From Gammaproteobacteria bacterium (GTDB lineage Bacteria > Pseudomonadota > Gammaproteobacteria > Pseudomonadales > Pseudomonadaceae), in contig JAHJXZ010000011.1 of the NCBI GenBank assembly GCA_018827205.1, positions 1-64,000 on the forward strand: a stretch of DNA of 64,000 nt, in the 5' to 3' direction. The notes beneath the pieces were generated by a model that did no database searches, was not told where the DNA came from, and saw only the letters and a list, made by a program, of their open reading frames with translations. This document shows positions 16,085 to 24,661 of this stretch, in pieces; position 1 is the first letter of the stretch, and the number at the start of each line of letters is the position of its first letter. Both the position numbers and the translations under genes were made by a program.

Positions 16085-17533
16085 TTAGATACCCAGGCAG
16101 AGGTATTTGATTTCCAGGTAATCCTCAATGCCGTATTTGGAGCCTTCACGACCCAGACCGGAAGCTTTTACGCCGCCGAACGGCGCGACTTCATTGGAGA
16201 TCAACCCGGTGTTGACGCCGACCATACCGTATTCCAGGGCTTCCGCCACACGGAACACGCGACCCAGGTCGCGAGCGTAGAAATACGAGGCCAGGCCGAA
16301 CTCGGTGTCATTGGACATAGCGATCACGTCGGCCTCGTCCTTGAAGCGGAACAGCGGTGCCAGCGGGCCAAAGGTTTCTTCCTTGGCCACTGCAGCGTTG
16401 TTCGGCACGTCGACCAGAATGGTTGGCTCGAAGAAGCTGCCGCCCAGTGCGTGCGGCTTGCCGCCGGTGAGCAGGCGCGCGCCTTTGCTCAGTGCGTCGG
16501 CGATGTGTTCCTGCACTTTTGCCACGGCCTTGTCGTCGATCAGCGGGCCGGTGGTGGTGCCGTCATCCAGACCGTTGCCGATCTGCAGCTTGGCCACAGC
16601 GGCGGCCAGTTTTTCGGCGAAGGCGTCATATACGCCGTCCTGAATGTACAGGCGGTTGGCGCACACGCAGGTCTGGCCGTTGTTGCGGTATTTGGAGATC
16701 AGTGCGCCTTCAACGGCTTTATCCAGGTCGGCGTCGTCGAACACGATAAACGGCGCGTTGCCGCCCAGCTCCAGCGACACCTTCTTGATGTCCTTGGCGC
16801 ATTCGGCCATCAGCTGGCGACCGATTTCGGTGGAGCCGGTGAAGCTCAGCTTGCGCACGATCGGGTTGCTGGTCAGCTCACTGCCGATATCGCCCGCACT
16901 GCCGGTGACCACACTCAGTACGCCTTTCGGAATGCCGGCACGCTCGGCCAGAGCGACCAGAGCCAGGGCGGAGAATGGCGTTTGCGATGCGGGCTTGATC
17001 ACCATGGTGCAGCCAGCGGCCAGTGCCGGGCCGGCTTTACGGGTGATCATCGCCGCAGGGAAGTTCCACGGCGTGATGGCCGCGGTTACGCCGATGGGCT
17101 GCTTGATTACGATCAGGCGCTTATCCGGCTGGTGGCCCGGAATCACGTCGCCATACACGCGCTTGGCTTCTTCGGCGAACCACTCAATAAAGGAGGCTGC
17201 GTAAACGATCTCGCCCTTGGCTTCAGCCAGTGGCTTGCCCTGCTCCAGAGTCATCAGGCGGCCGAGGTCGTCCTGATTTTCGATCAGCAGTTCAAACCAG
17301 CGGCGCAGTTTGTTCGAGCGCTCTTTGGCGGTCAGGGCACGCCAGGCCGGCAAGGCGCGGTCAGCAGCTTCGATTGCGCGACGGGTCTCCGCTGCGCCCA
17401 TCTTCGGCACGGTACCGATGATTTCGCCGGTGGCCGGGTTGTTGACCTTGATGGTCTGACCGCTGTCGGCGTCCAGCCAGGTACCGTCGATATAAGCCTG
17501 CTGACGGAACAGCTGGGTGTCTTTCAGTTGCAT
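16085..17533 (-). CDS. gabD: NADP-dependent succinate-semialdehyde dehydrogenase
   Basis: The 482-residue aldehyde dehydrogenase has the PWNFPAAMITRK segment, the FTGSTEIGR nucleotide-binding turn, the catalytic glutamate in SLELGGNAPFIV and the catalytic cysteine in NNGQTCVCANR. Length and motifs match GabD. It oxidises succinate semialdehyde to succinate in GABA catabolism. The ATG follows AGGAGACTGCC. It is the first gene of the gab pair, with its promoter in the 336-bp gap up to the tRNA region. Confidence 0.93.
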   Translation of the reverse strand: MQLKDTQLFRQQAYIDGTWLDADSGQTIKVNNPATGEIIGTVPKMGAAETRRAIEAADRALPAWRALTAKERSNKLRRWFELLIENQDDLGRLMTLEQGKPLAEAKGEIVYAASFIEWFAEEAKRVYGDVIPGHQPDKRLIVIKQPIGVTAAITPWNFPAAMITRKAGPALAAGCTMVIKPASQTPFSALALVALAERAGIPKGVLSVVTGSAGDIGSELTSNPIVRKLSFTGSTEIGRQLMAECAKDIKKVSLELGGNAPFIVFDDADLDKAVEGALISKYRNNGQTCVCANRLYIQDGVYDAFAEKLAAAVAKLQIGNGLDDGTTTGPLIDDKAVAKVQEHIADALSKGARLLTGGKPHALGGSFFEPTILVDVPNNAAVAKEETFGPLAPLFRFKDEADVIAMSNDTEFGLASYFYARDLGRVFRVAEALEYGMVGVNTGLISNEVAPFGGVKASGLGREGSKYGIEDYLEIKYLCLGI

Positions 17534-17869
17534 GGCAGTCTCCTAAATTCCGACACCCTGGCATCGGTACGTGTCATCGAATGGCCACACTGCAGTGCAG
17601 CTGGGCTTGATCTGTTGGGCTCATGCTGCCGATTGGCGGGCGCAGGACGCGGCACGCACGATTTCAGCAAGAGCGTTTGAAATCTCAAACGAATCCTAGG
17701 GTCAAGAGGGGTAAAGGGCAATAGCCTGTTCGAAAAAATTAACGGATTATTGCCCTTATTCAAGGGATTTATACGAATAGACAGCTAGCAGTCGCTTTGC
17801 GTGCAGAATCACGAACAAGGCGGCAGCATGGACGCCCGCCAGCGAGATGCGTATGATTGCGCCCGCGCT
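17534..17869. other. intergenic region upstream of gabD
   Basis: These 336 bp hold the gabD promoter and leader. An AT-rich stretch near 17,690-17,790 contains a partly repeated TTATTGCCCTT / ATTGCCCTTATTCAAGG pattern. I see no gene. Confidence 0.5.
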
Positions 17870-17911
17870 GCACCAGTAGCTCAGCTGGATAGAGTACTGC
17901 CCTCCGAAGGC
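17870..17911 (+). pseudogene. truncated tRNA-Arg (5' half only)
   Basis: These 42 bases match the 5' end through anticodon stem of the intact tRNA-Arg 103 bp downstream, with one difference (T for C in the anticodon stem). Identity stops right after the anticodon arm: the next bases (AATACTCATC) are not tRNA. T-arm and acceptor 3' strand are missing, so it is not functional. It marks a past recombination at the tRNA anticodon region. Confidence 0.85.
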
Positions 17912-17972
17912 AATACTCATCGAGTTGTGAAGGGTGTCAGCTAATGGTCAAATAGACCGCCGCAACAAATAC

Positions 17973-18049
17973 GCACCAGTAGCTCAGCTGGATAGAGTAC
18001 CGCCCTCCGAAGGCGGGGGTCGTGGGTTCGAATCCCGCCTGGTGCGCCA
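17973..18049 (+). tRNA. tRNA-Arg (anticodon CCG)
   Basis: The 77-nt gene folds as a full cloverleaf: acceptor GCACCAG / CTGGTGC, D-arm AGCTCAGCTGGATAGAGT, anticodon stem CCGCC / GGCGG with loop CTCCGAA (anticodon CCG, reads CGG), T-arm GTGGG TTCGAAT CCCGC, and encoded CCA. It stands at the border between housekeeping genes and the island, so it is the likely integration site. Confidence 0.95.
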
Positions 18050-18539
18050 TATCTGCATGATTTAAAAGCCTTTTCTCTAAGGCTCTGCCGATCCAAATCC
18101 TGAATTGGCTAATTTCTCAAAATTAATCTCCATGCTGATACCCAGCCAGTGGTGAGTACTGCCCGCAGCGCTCCTTTCCGACTCATTTTCGGGCTGTGCC
18201 AATTCTGTGCCTAAACCGTGCCTCAAAGTCTGGCCCCCTATTTTGCGAGCGGGGGTTTTGAGTACTAGCCATAAATCGAGCTGCAGCTACTAGTCGATGG
18301 TAGTGAAGAAATCCTGCGTCGCTGCCTGCCCGGGCGGGTGGCCGGAGGGCCGTGGAATCCGCATCCATGTCATCGGCGGAAAAAAGCGCTCCGCAGGATA
18401 GGGGCGCCGACAGAACACTGGTCATTGACGACCCTGCTGTACTCTAGGCCGTGGCAGGCGCAGCGAAATGTATGCGTATCTGCCCTCGCACCAATACAGC
18501 TATTCGGGATCGCCTATGCAAAGAGTGCCGAGCGCTGTG
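18050..18539. other. island left end, no intact gene
   Basis: About 490 bp after the tRNA hold no reading frame I can defend. A short GCCTT-TTCTCT-AAGGC hairpin follows the tRNA at about 18,070. The sequence ahead of the integrase fragment looks like decayed element DNA. Confidence 0.5.
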
Positions 18540-18864
18540 GCCAAGGCGCAAGCAGAACCCAACCCTGAAAAGCTTCCGCCGCCAATTGGGCTCAAACCTA
18601 AAAGCCTCCGGCGAGAGCGATGAGGCCATCGCTTACATGATGGGGCACCAATCCATCGAATCCATCAGCGTCTATGGGAACCTTCGATCTGGGGCTGGTC
18701 ACAAATTGCATATCAGACCTGCAAAGGACGCTGACTTGTCAAAAGTTCGCCAACCCAAGCAGCCTGCTGTTTTTGGTCGAGAACGAGTGGTGGGGCGTAT
18801 CGAGGTGTCACAGCGCCTGGCAAACCGACGAACAACTGCACAACCTGTCGCAAATGAACGTTAG
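18540..18864 (+). pseudogene. C-terminal remnant of a tyrosine integrase
   Basis: The open frame encodes the last part of a tyrosine recombinase: SFRRQLGSNLKASG, then AIAYMMGHQSIESISVYGN, which carries the box II His/Tyr pattern. The N-terminal arm-binding and core domains and the first catalytic arginine are absent, and no start with a ribosome-binding site is present. It reads away from the tRNA and lies 490 bp from it, as expected for a decayed integrase of an element that used this tRNA. Confidence 0.75.
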
Positions 18865-18879
18865 CGGCCGGGCATCATC

Positions 18880-20700
18880 TCAGGCGCCAACCATCTGCCT
18901 CATCGTAAATGCCCTTCGTCCAACCACCGTAAACCCAGCGGACTCCGGTATTGACTGCTCAAAAACACGCCCTGTCTGCTCCAAGCGCAGATAGCGCGTT
19001 GCGCATTTTTTATCCAAACAGTTGGCTTTGAACCCTACAGGGCTCTGGAAAACCAGCGGAGCCCTGCCAGTGCACACCGGGCACTTTTCCAAAGCAAGAA
19101 TCGACTGGTTGTGGCGTTCCAGGGCTGACGCTTGCGAAGTGGAGTTAGAGGCAACCAATGCCTCCTTGAGCGCCGTCACTGCCTCCTCGGCCAAGGCCTC
19201 AGTAACAATCAGTTCATTTTGCTCTGAATTAACCTGAACCCCCGCAACCTGCTTTGCCTGTTCCAGCACCTTTTGCGGGATTTTTTGCAACGGCTGCGCA
19301 TACGTAATCAGAGCCATTCGGCAAAGCACCTGATCAACCAGCAAGCCAAAGCGCTCTGTGCAATACATGTCCGTGGGAGACAGCGGTATCCACTGCTCCG
19401 GGCAATAAGCCGCATCAATCTCCTGCCCCATTGCCGGCCAGGCGATAAACCGCTCCTTGCTCTGTGGAGTCACCTCAGGAGCAGGCGCATCACTCAGCCA
19501 AGGCACAATGGTAAGCAATACGTCCTCTAGCGTTGAAAGGCCAGGAGAACTGCTAAGCAATTGCCACTCCAGCCCACTTTGCCGAAGAAGTATGTGCCTT
19601 CCGGCCCAGACACCTTCGTCCTGGCCATTCAGATAAGGCAGCAGCGCCCTCCTCATGACCAGACCGGCGTAGCGAGAATAGACAGAAGCAAGAGACTGGT
19701 TCTGCTTGAAGCGCTCTGCCGGCGTGGCACGTTTGGCCTGTGTCACCTTGGCCAACTGATCCCACAAGATAGCCAGATGCCGGTAATGCTGATCGTGACT
19801 AAGGATGTTGGTCATATGCAGCACACCTGTCACTTGTGCCTGCCGGCTGACCAACAAATACAGACCACTTTGCTGCAGGCCCGCAATCGTCTGGTACAAG
19901 CGTTCAAGCTTCTCAAGCGTTTCACCAAGCAACTTTGATGCGTTACTGGTTTCCTCTGCGCTGAATGTCATCCCCCACAAGCGGCAAATTTCTTCACGCA
20001 GACGGTAATCGACATTCTCCGCCTCATAGAAGCGCAGAGCCTGATTCAGCGTCGCCTGCAAGCCACGCAACTCCGCCAGGCGTCCGTGCAGATAGCGTTC
20101 AATCTTATCCAGCAATCGCGCAAAGACACGATTCTCATAGATGCCATAGTTATCTTCGCTGAAGCGGGCCAGTACCTTCTTGGGGATCACGCCACTCAAC
20201 GTCTGCCGCTGCCAGCACTCCGAGTGCGAGGCCAGATGTACCAGCGCCCCTTTGGCCAAACGACGTGCGCGCCCGATATCAGCAACCTCATCCTCATAGT
20301 GAAGATCGAGGCGCGGACGCTGTGAGATGTGATGCAGATGTCCTTGCTTCACCACATCCAGAAGCCGCTCCTCAAAGGGCTGCAGATGGCTCTTGGCATC
20401 AATGATGGAAGCTGGCATCAGAGGAGACACCAAAGGCGCCTGCAGCGCCTCGGCATCAATAGTCGCAATGACCTTGCTCAGCAATTCCGTTGCCGCCGCC
20501 AGACTTTTTTGCGGCGGCGTAAAAGTGCAAGCCTCATCACCCAAATGGCAGCGCTGATCACCATCACTCACCAGCACACCCGTAAATACCGGTGTATGGC
20601 CATTGAACGCAGGCCCGTCATCCACAGACTGATAGCGACCGGGCTGAATGAGTGCCGGCAACTGCCGGCACTGCTCACCCGTAAAACGATCAAGCCACAT
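18880..20700 (-). CDS. DUF2357/McrC-like protein with C-terminal zinc motif
   Basis: This 606-residue protein is the last gene of a seven-gene operon. It has the DUF2357-type signature NYGIYENRVFARLLDKI near residues 187-203, a domain seen N-terminal to nuclease regions in McrC-like partners of McrB-type AAA+ proteins. The C-terminal region has CPVC and a later pair of cysteines (FKANCLDKKCATRY), a probable zinc ribbon. I could not pick out a definite PD-(D/E)XK nuclease motif. The ATG overlaps the stop of the McrB-like gene as TGATG, so the two are made together. It is most likely the effector or adaptor subunit paired with that AAA+ motor; DNA or RNA cleavage is inferred. Confidence 0.65.
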   Translation of the reverse strand: MWLDRFTGEQCRQLPALIQPGRYQSVDDGPAFNGHTPVFTGVLVSDGDQRCHLGDEACTFTPPQKSLAAATELLSKVIATIDAEALQAPLVSPLMPASIIDAKSHLQPFEERLLDVVKQGHLHHISQRPRLDLHYEDEVADIGRARRLAKGALVHLASHSECWQRQTLSGVIPKKVLARFSEDNYGIYENRVFARLLDKIERYLHGRLAELRGLQATLNQALRFYEAENVDYRLREEICRLWGMTFSAEETSNASKLLGETLEKLERLYQTIAGLQQSGLYLLVSRQAQVTGVLHMTNILSHDQHYRHLAILWDQLAKVTQAKRATPAERFKQNQSLASVYSRYAGLVMRRALLPYLNGQDEGVWAGRHILLRQSGLEWQLLSSSPGLSTLEDVLLTIVPWLSDAPAPEVTPQSKERFIAWPAMGQEIDAAYCPEQWIPLSPTDMYCTERFGLLVDQVLCRMALITYAQPLQKIPQKVLEQAKQVAGVQVNSEQNELIVTEALAEEAVTALKEALVASNSTSQASALERHNQSILALEKCPVCTGRAPLVFQSPVGFKANCLDKKCATRYLRLEQTGRVFEQSIPESAGFTVVGRRAFTMRQMVGA

Positions 20701-23171
20701 CAGCCACGCCCATCCAGACGACGAATATCAGCCTCCAACAGCTCCATAGACTTGCGCGGATCACCAGCCAGATCAGCGCTGATCCAGAAGTCCTCCAGAG
20801 CGCCTTTCAGATTGCGCAGCGTCTCGGCAGAAACATTGTAGCGGCCGGTCACTTTGCCGGAGCGCATGACTCTCGTGGCCAGCAAGTGATCCAGCGCCTC
20901 CCCCGAAGAAGCCCCGCAAGCCAGCATGACAGGGATGAAATCCAGCGCCTGCTTTTCAAAGCGGTTCCCCCAGCCCAGTTCAAACTGGCTGCCCAACTGC
21001 TCGGTGAAGGCATCGCCGGTCAAGTCCTTCAGCAACTGGACGATCTCATCCTTACGATCAGCACGTGCCTTGCCAAATGCCTTACGCAAGGAACGATAGG
21101 AGTAGTTAGCCGGCTCAAACAGCTTGATCGTGAAGCGTTGATCCTGCTTGGGCAGAGTCATTACATGAGCACGGTCATAGGTCTTGTCCGCCAGCTCATT
21201 GGTGGTTTCATCATGGTTCGCGGTACCAATAAACCAGACATTGGCTGGCACCCTTATCTTGCGCCCCTCGGCCAGCATCGCAGGGGCATTGGGCAACGAC
21301 GTTTCCGAGAGGCTGATCAAGCGCTCATCAGGGTTGTTCTTCTCCAGAGCAGAGAGGAACTCGGCAAAGTACTGCTCAGGGCGCGACAGGTTCATCTCAT
21401 CCAGCAGGATGATGTTGCAGGTATCGTCCCAACGCGGCGTCTGCGCTTTGTATAGCGCCTGCAAGCAGTCCTTCTCGTAGAAGCGTCGCTCAAAGGCGTT
21501 GTAATGACCAAGAAGATCATCGCGATCACGCCAGCCCGCCTGCACCGCAATGTCGGTGCAGAAGCCCCCCATTGCCTTGGCAAAAGCCTTGGCCAAACTG
21601 GTCTTACCAGTACCACTGATACCCTGGAAGACATGCAGCTGGCTCATGGCCAAGCCCCCCAGCAGCACCCGGATATCCTCGATGGGATAGAACAGCTCTA
21701 CGTGCTTTTCAGCTTTAGCAATCCGATGCTGCAACTGGGTGGCGAATGTCTCGAGATCAGGCACTTCATCCAGATCCATACGCGCCCGGTAATCACGATC
21801 ACTATCCATCAGCGACATGGCTGGGAATGGTGTCTGGGTCCTCTGCGCACTGGTCAGCTGCTCGATGCGGCTTTCGAGGTCATCAATGTGAACGGCAAGG
21901 GTATTCTTGTGTTGCTCCAGAACGCGCTTCTCACGCGCCACAGCCTCAAGCTCTGTAGCCGCTACACGCTTACTGCTCAACTCACGACGCAGCTCATCCC
22001 GCTCAGGGCGCAGCTCAGCCACTTCCCTTTCAAGATCAGCCTTGCTGTCACGCAGGTAGTCGTTATCGCGCTGCAATTGCGCAGTATCCGATTGCTCCAG
22101 GCTGCGCTTGAGCTCACGGTTTTCCTGACGCAGCACTTCCAGTTGCTGCAGGATCTCCGCTCCGGATACTTCACCCAGAGATTGTTTGAGCTCCTGAATA
22201 TCGAGCAACTGCTCCTTGAGTTCATTCGCCTTGGTCCAGGCCCGCTCACGCTGCTCCTCCAGCTTGGCAACAAGCTGCTGATGATTCGCCCGCTCGGATG
22301 CCATTTCCTCATCCAGACGCTGCTGCAAGGCCTTTGCTTCAGCCTGGATATCCGCCCACTCACGATCCAGGCGACTACGCGCACGATCTAACTCGACCAC
22401 TTTCTGCTTGATGTCGTGCTCACGCTGATCAAGCAACCTGACACGTTCAGCCTCCGCCTCCGTGCAACTGAACTTGACATCCGCCAGCCGCCTTGCTGCC
22501 TGGGAAATTTCACCGTCGAGCTGGTGCTTGTCTTCGCGCAACGTCTGCAGATCCGCTTCATGCTGACGCACCTGCTGACGCTGTTGCGCCTCCAGCTGAC
22601 GTAAAGCCGCTTCGTTTTGCGCAACAAAGCCGGCTTGCGCATTGGCCTCTCGCATATTCAGAGAACGCTCGGTCTCCAAATACACGGCTACTTTCTGATC
22701 CCATGCCCGCTGAGCGTCAAGCAGCTTGCTCCTCTCTGCCTCCAGCTCAACTTTCTCTGCATCCAGTCCGTAACGGACAGCCACGAGCGCTTCCTGTTCG
22801 GCCACCTGCGCCAGTGCCTTCACCTCGGCAGTTTCAGCTAATTTGCTGGCAACAGCCCAGCGCTCGGCATACTCATCATGCAAACGCTCCTTGAAGCGCA
22901 CCAACTCCTTGCAGAGCGTGGCGAATTGCTCAATCCAGCGGACAAGATCACTGTCACCCTCAAAACGCTCGTAGACGCTGCGCAACCACTCACGCTCGAC
23001 AGAAATATCCAGAGTCATGTCAAAGGACTGATAGGCCTTGGAAGCGCTCTCGAAAGAAGCGCTCCATACAGCCACATGCTGCTCCACTGAAGCACGAACC
23101 ACGCCGGCCGCAGTCGGTGCCGCTGCAGGGATTTGTTGTGGACCAAACTTGTTCGAGCTTTTCTTGCCCAT
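20700..23171 (-). CDS. coiled-coil McrB-like AAA+ ATPase/GTPase
   Basis: This protein has 823 residues. Roughly residues 60-440 are a long coiled coil, charged and rich in Glu, Gln, Leu and Arg. The C-terminal AAA+ domain has Walker A GISGTGKT at 517-524, Walker B LLDEMN at 589-594 followed by LSRPEQYFAEFLSALE, and a sensor-1 type FIGTANHDET; this is the MoxR/McrB branch. Start set at ATG 23171 (MGKKSSNKFG): it overlaps the upstream stop as TAATG and has AAGGA nine bases away, unlike the earlier ATG at 23180. Its downstream partner is McrC/DUF2357-like, so together they resemble a McrBC-type machine whose recognition domain is replaced by a coiled coil. Confidence 0.85.
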   Translation of the reverse strand: MGKKSSNKFGPQQIPAAAPTAAGVVRASVEQHVAVWSASFESASKAYQSFDMTLDISVEREWLRSVYERFEGDSDLVRWIEQFATLCKELVRFKERLHDEYAERWAVASKLAETAEVKALAQVAEQEALVAVRYGLDAEKVELEAERSKLLDAQRAWDQKVAVYLETERSLNMREANAQAGFVAQNEAALRQLEAQQRQQVRQHEADLQTLREDKHQLDGEISQAARRLADVKFSCTEAEAERVRLLDQREHDIKQKVVELDRARSRLDREWADIQAEAKALQQRLDEEMASERANHQQLVAKLEEQRERAWTKANELKEQLLDIQELKQSLGEVSGAEILQQLEVLRQENRELKRSLEQSDTAQLQRDNDYLRDSKADLEREVAELRPERDELRRELSSKRVAATELEAVAREKRVLEQHKNTLAVHIDDLESRIEQLTSAQRTQTPFPAMSLMDSDRDYRARMDLDEVPDLETFATQLQHRIAKAEKHVELFYPIEDIRVLLGGLAMSQLHVFQGISGTGKTSLAKAFAKAMGGFCTDIAVQAGWRDRDDLLGHYNAFERRFYEKDCLQALYKAQTPRWDDTCNIILLDEMNLSRPEQYFAEFLSALEKNNPDERLISLSETSLPNAPAMLAEGRKIRVPANVWFIGTANHDETTNELADKTYDRAHVMTLPKQDQRFTIKLFEPANYSYRSLRKAFGKARADRKDEIVQLLKDLTGDAFTEQLGSQFELGWGNRFEKQALDFIPVMLACGASSGEALDHLLATRVMRSGKVTGRYNVSAETLRNLKGALEDFWISADLAGDPRKSMELLEADIRRLDGRG

Positions 23172-24661
23172 TACATCCATTCCTTAAAAAATTCGGTAAA
23201 GCCCAGCGCGTACTGGATGTTATCCAGCGTCTCCTCATAGGTGAGGGTGGCTACTTCTCGTCCGGTAAAGCGGCTCTGCGCATGGCTGCTGCGGTTACGC
23301 AAATCCGCAAGCAGCAACAGCCTGTCAAGTTGCAGCTCGCGAGGTAATAGCGTCTTGAATGGGTGCCCGGAGTGGTTGAGCGTTCCCATTGCTGCAGCAA
23401 ACAGCAAAGCCTTGAGAGAGTCGCTTGGCCGGGAGCAAGCCCGAATAACCTGGCCAATCTTTTGCCCAGCCAGCGTACTGATAACCCCCCCGGTAAACGC
23501 CGGTAACTGCAAGGCGGATAGCAAGCGCGCATTGAGCTCTCGATCAACGTTTTTCTGTTTGGGCATATGGCCTGTTTCAACTGGATATTGGTGAATCAAC
23601 CACTGCATGAGGACCTCAAGCAGTTTCTGGCACTCCATCACTGCAGCATCCAGTTCCTGCTCACTCTGGTCACCTTGCTCCAGCTTGTTCATACGCAGCA
23701 GCAGGGCTGCCAAATGCCGCTTGATATCCGGTTGCCGCGCCGCCCAGGGGTATTCCGTGAGCACCTGCATATCCGCCTGCTTGCGCATGGCCTGTAGCCA
23801 CTGCTCAACCGTCTGATTATCAGCACGCGGAACAGCAACCAAAGACTGCAAATGGTTGAGCAGTCGCTCGTGCCCCCCCTCGATCTGCGCCCGCAAAGCA
23901 TCCTGCAGCCACCAGGCACTGGCTCGCAGCGAAAACGGGTCGTCGATTGCCCACAGTTCCAGCCCCTCGTCATCGGGCTTGGCCCAGACCAGTATCCTTG
24001 CAGGCTTGGCGGCATCATCCAGCCGCTGCACACCAGACAACTGAAGGAGTTTCGGGAACAGGCCGCTGTCGAGTTGCCGAGCCGCCCGGTAATCATCCCG
24101 ATAGTCGCGATATGCCATCGCCAGCGCCTCATGATCCAGGGCCGGCAGTGATGACTTGCCCGCCGCCATTACAAACGGCCGGATTGACTTGCCGCTTTTC
24201 CGCTCCCCTTTAAATACGGGATAGCGTTGCAGCGGGTCCTCGGGCTCGATCGAATCAAGCTGCTCAGCGAAGCGTGGCCAGAACTGACCACTGATAGCAT
24301 CCTGGAACAGATAACCAGCCTTTAGGTTGTCATCCTCAACAGACTCCCCATCCAGCAGTTGCTCGCCTTGTTCGGTCAGCTCACGGGCACTATCCGCCAG
24401 CCAACCGTTACTCACACCTTGAGCCAGTATCAGCTTGATCAGATTGATATGTAGCCCGGTTAGCTCAGCGATCGCCTCCACTTGCGTCAACTGTGCCCGG
24501 ATCAATCCCAGCACAGCACGCTGGAACAGATTCAACTGAGCCTCTTTTGCCTCGGGATAAAGCACGCGATGAACCAGCACCGGCCACAACAAGGGCCTGG
24601 CATTGCCGCGAGGCTTTTCAGCAAACTGCAGATAAGTACCGGTTTCAGCGAATGCAGCCAT
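23171..24661 (-). CDS. unknown protein with C-terminal HEPN-like RNxxxH motif
   Basis: I do not recognise the full 496-residue protein. Start at ATG 24661 (MAAFAETGTYLQFA) is chosen over an upstream frame that runs through the helicase gene; it overlaps the helicase end by 17 bp. Residues about 60-110 look like a winged-helix segment (LTQVEAIAELTGLHINLIKL). The last 50 residues contain ADLRNRSSHAQS (R455, H460), which fits the Rx4H motif of HEPN ribonuclease domains, followed by a helix ending the protein. HEPN domains are common RNA-cutting or structural modules in phage defence. The activity is inferred and the motif could be a non-catalytic HEPN helix pair. It sits between the SF1 helicase and the McrB-like motor. 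Confidence 0.6.
   Translation of the reverse strand: MAAFAETGTYLQFAEKPRGNARPLLWPVLVHRVLYPEAKEAQLNLFQRAVLGLIRAQLTQVEAIAELTGLHINLIKLILAQGVSNGWLADSARELTEQGEQLLDGESVEDDNLKAGYLFQDAISGQFWPRFAEQLDSIEPEDPLQRYPVFKGERKSGKSIRPFVMAAGKSSLPALDHEALAMAYRDYRDDYRAARQLDSGLFPKLLQLSGVQRLDDAAKPARILVWAKPDDEGLELWAIDDPFSLRASAWWLQDALRAQIEGGHERLLNHLQSLVAVPRADNQTVEQWLQAMRKQADMQVLTEYPWAARQPDIKRHLAALLLRMNKLEQGDQSEQELDAAVMECQKLLEVLMQWLIHQYPVETGHMPKQKNVDRELNARLLSALQLPAFTGGVISTLAGQKIGQVIRACSRPSDSLKALLFAAAMGTLNHSGHPFKTLLPRELQLDRLLLLADLRNRSSHAQSRFTGREVATLTYEETLDNIQYALGFTEFFKEWM

Noticed and set aside
15938..17680. 580-codon plus-strand open frame over gabD
   Set aside because: It is the antisense of gabD, low-complexity in composition, with no ribosome-binding site or family signature. 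High-GC third positions keep antisense frames open.
17870..17969. Second complete tRNA-Arg
   Set aside because: Only the 5' 42 bases match. The T-arm and 3' acceptor strand are missing, so it cannot fold.
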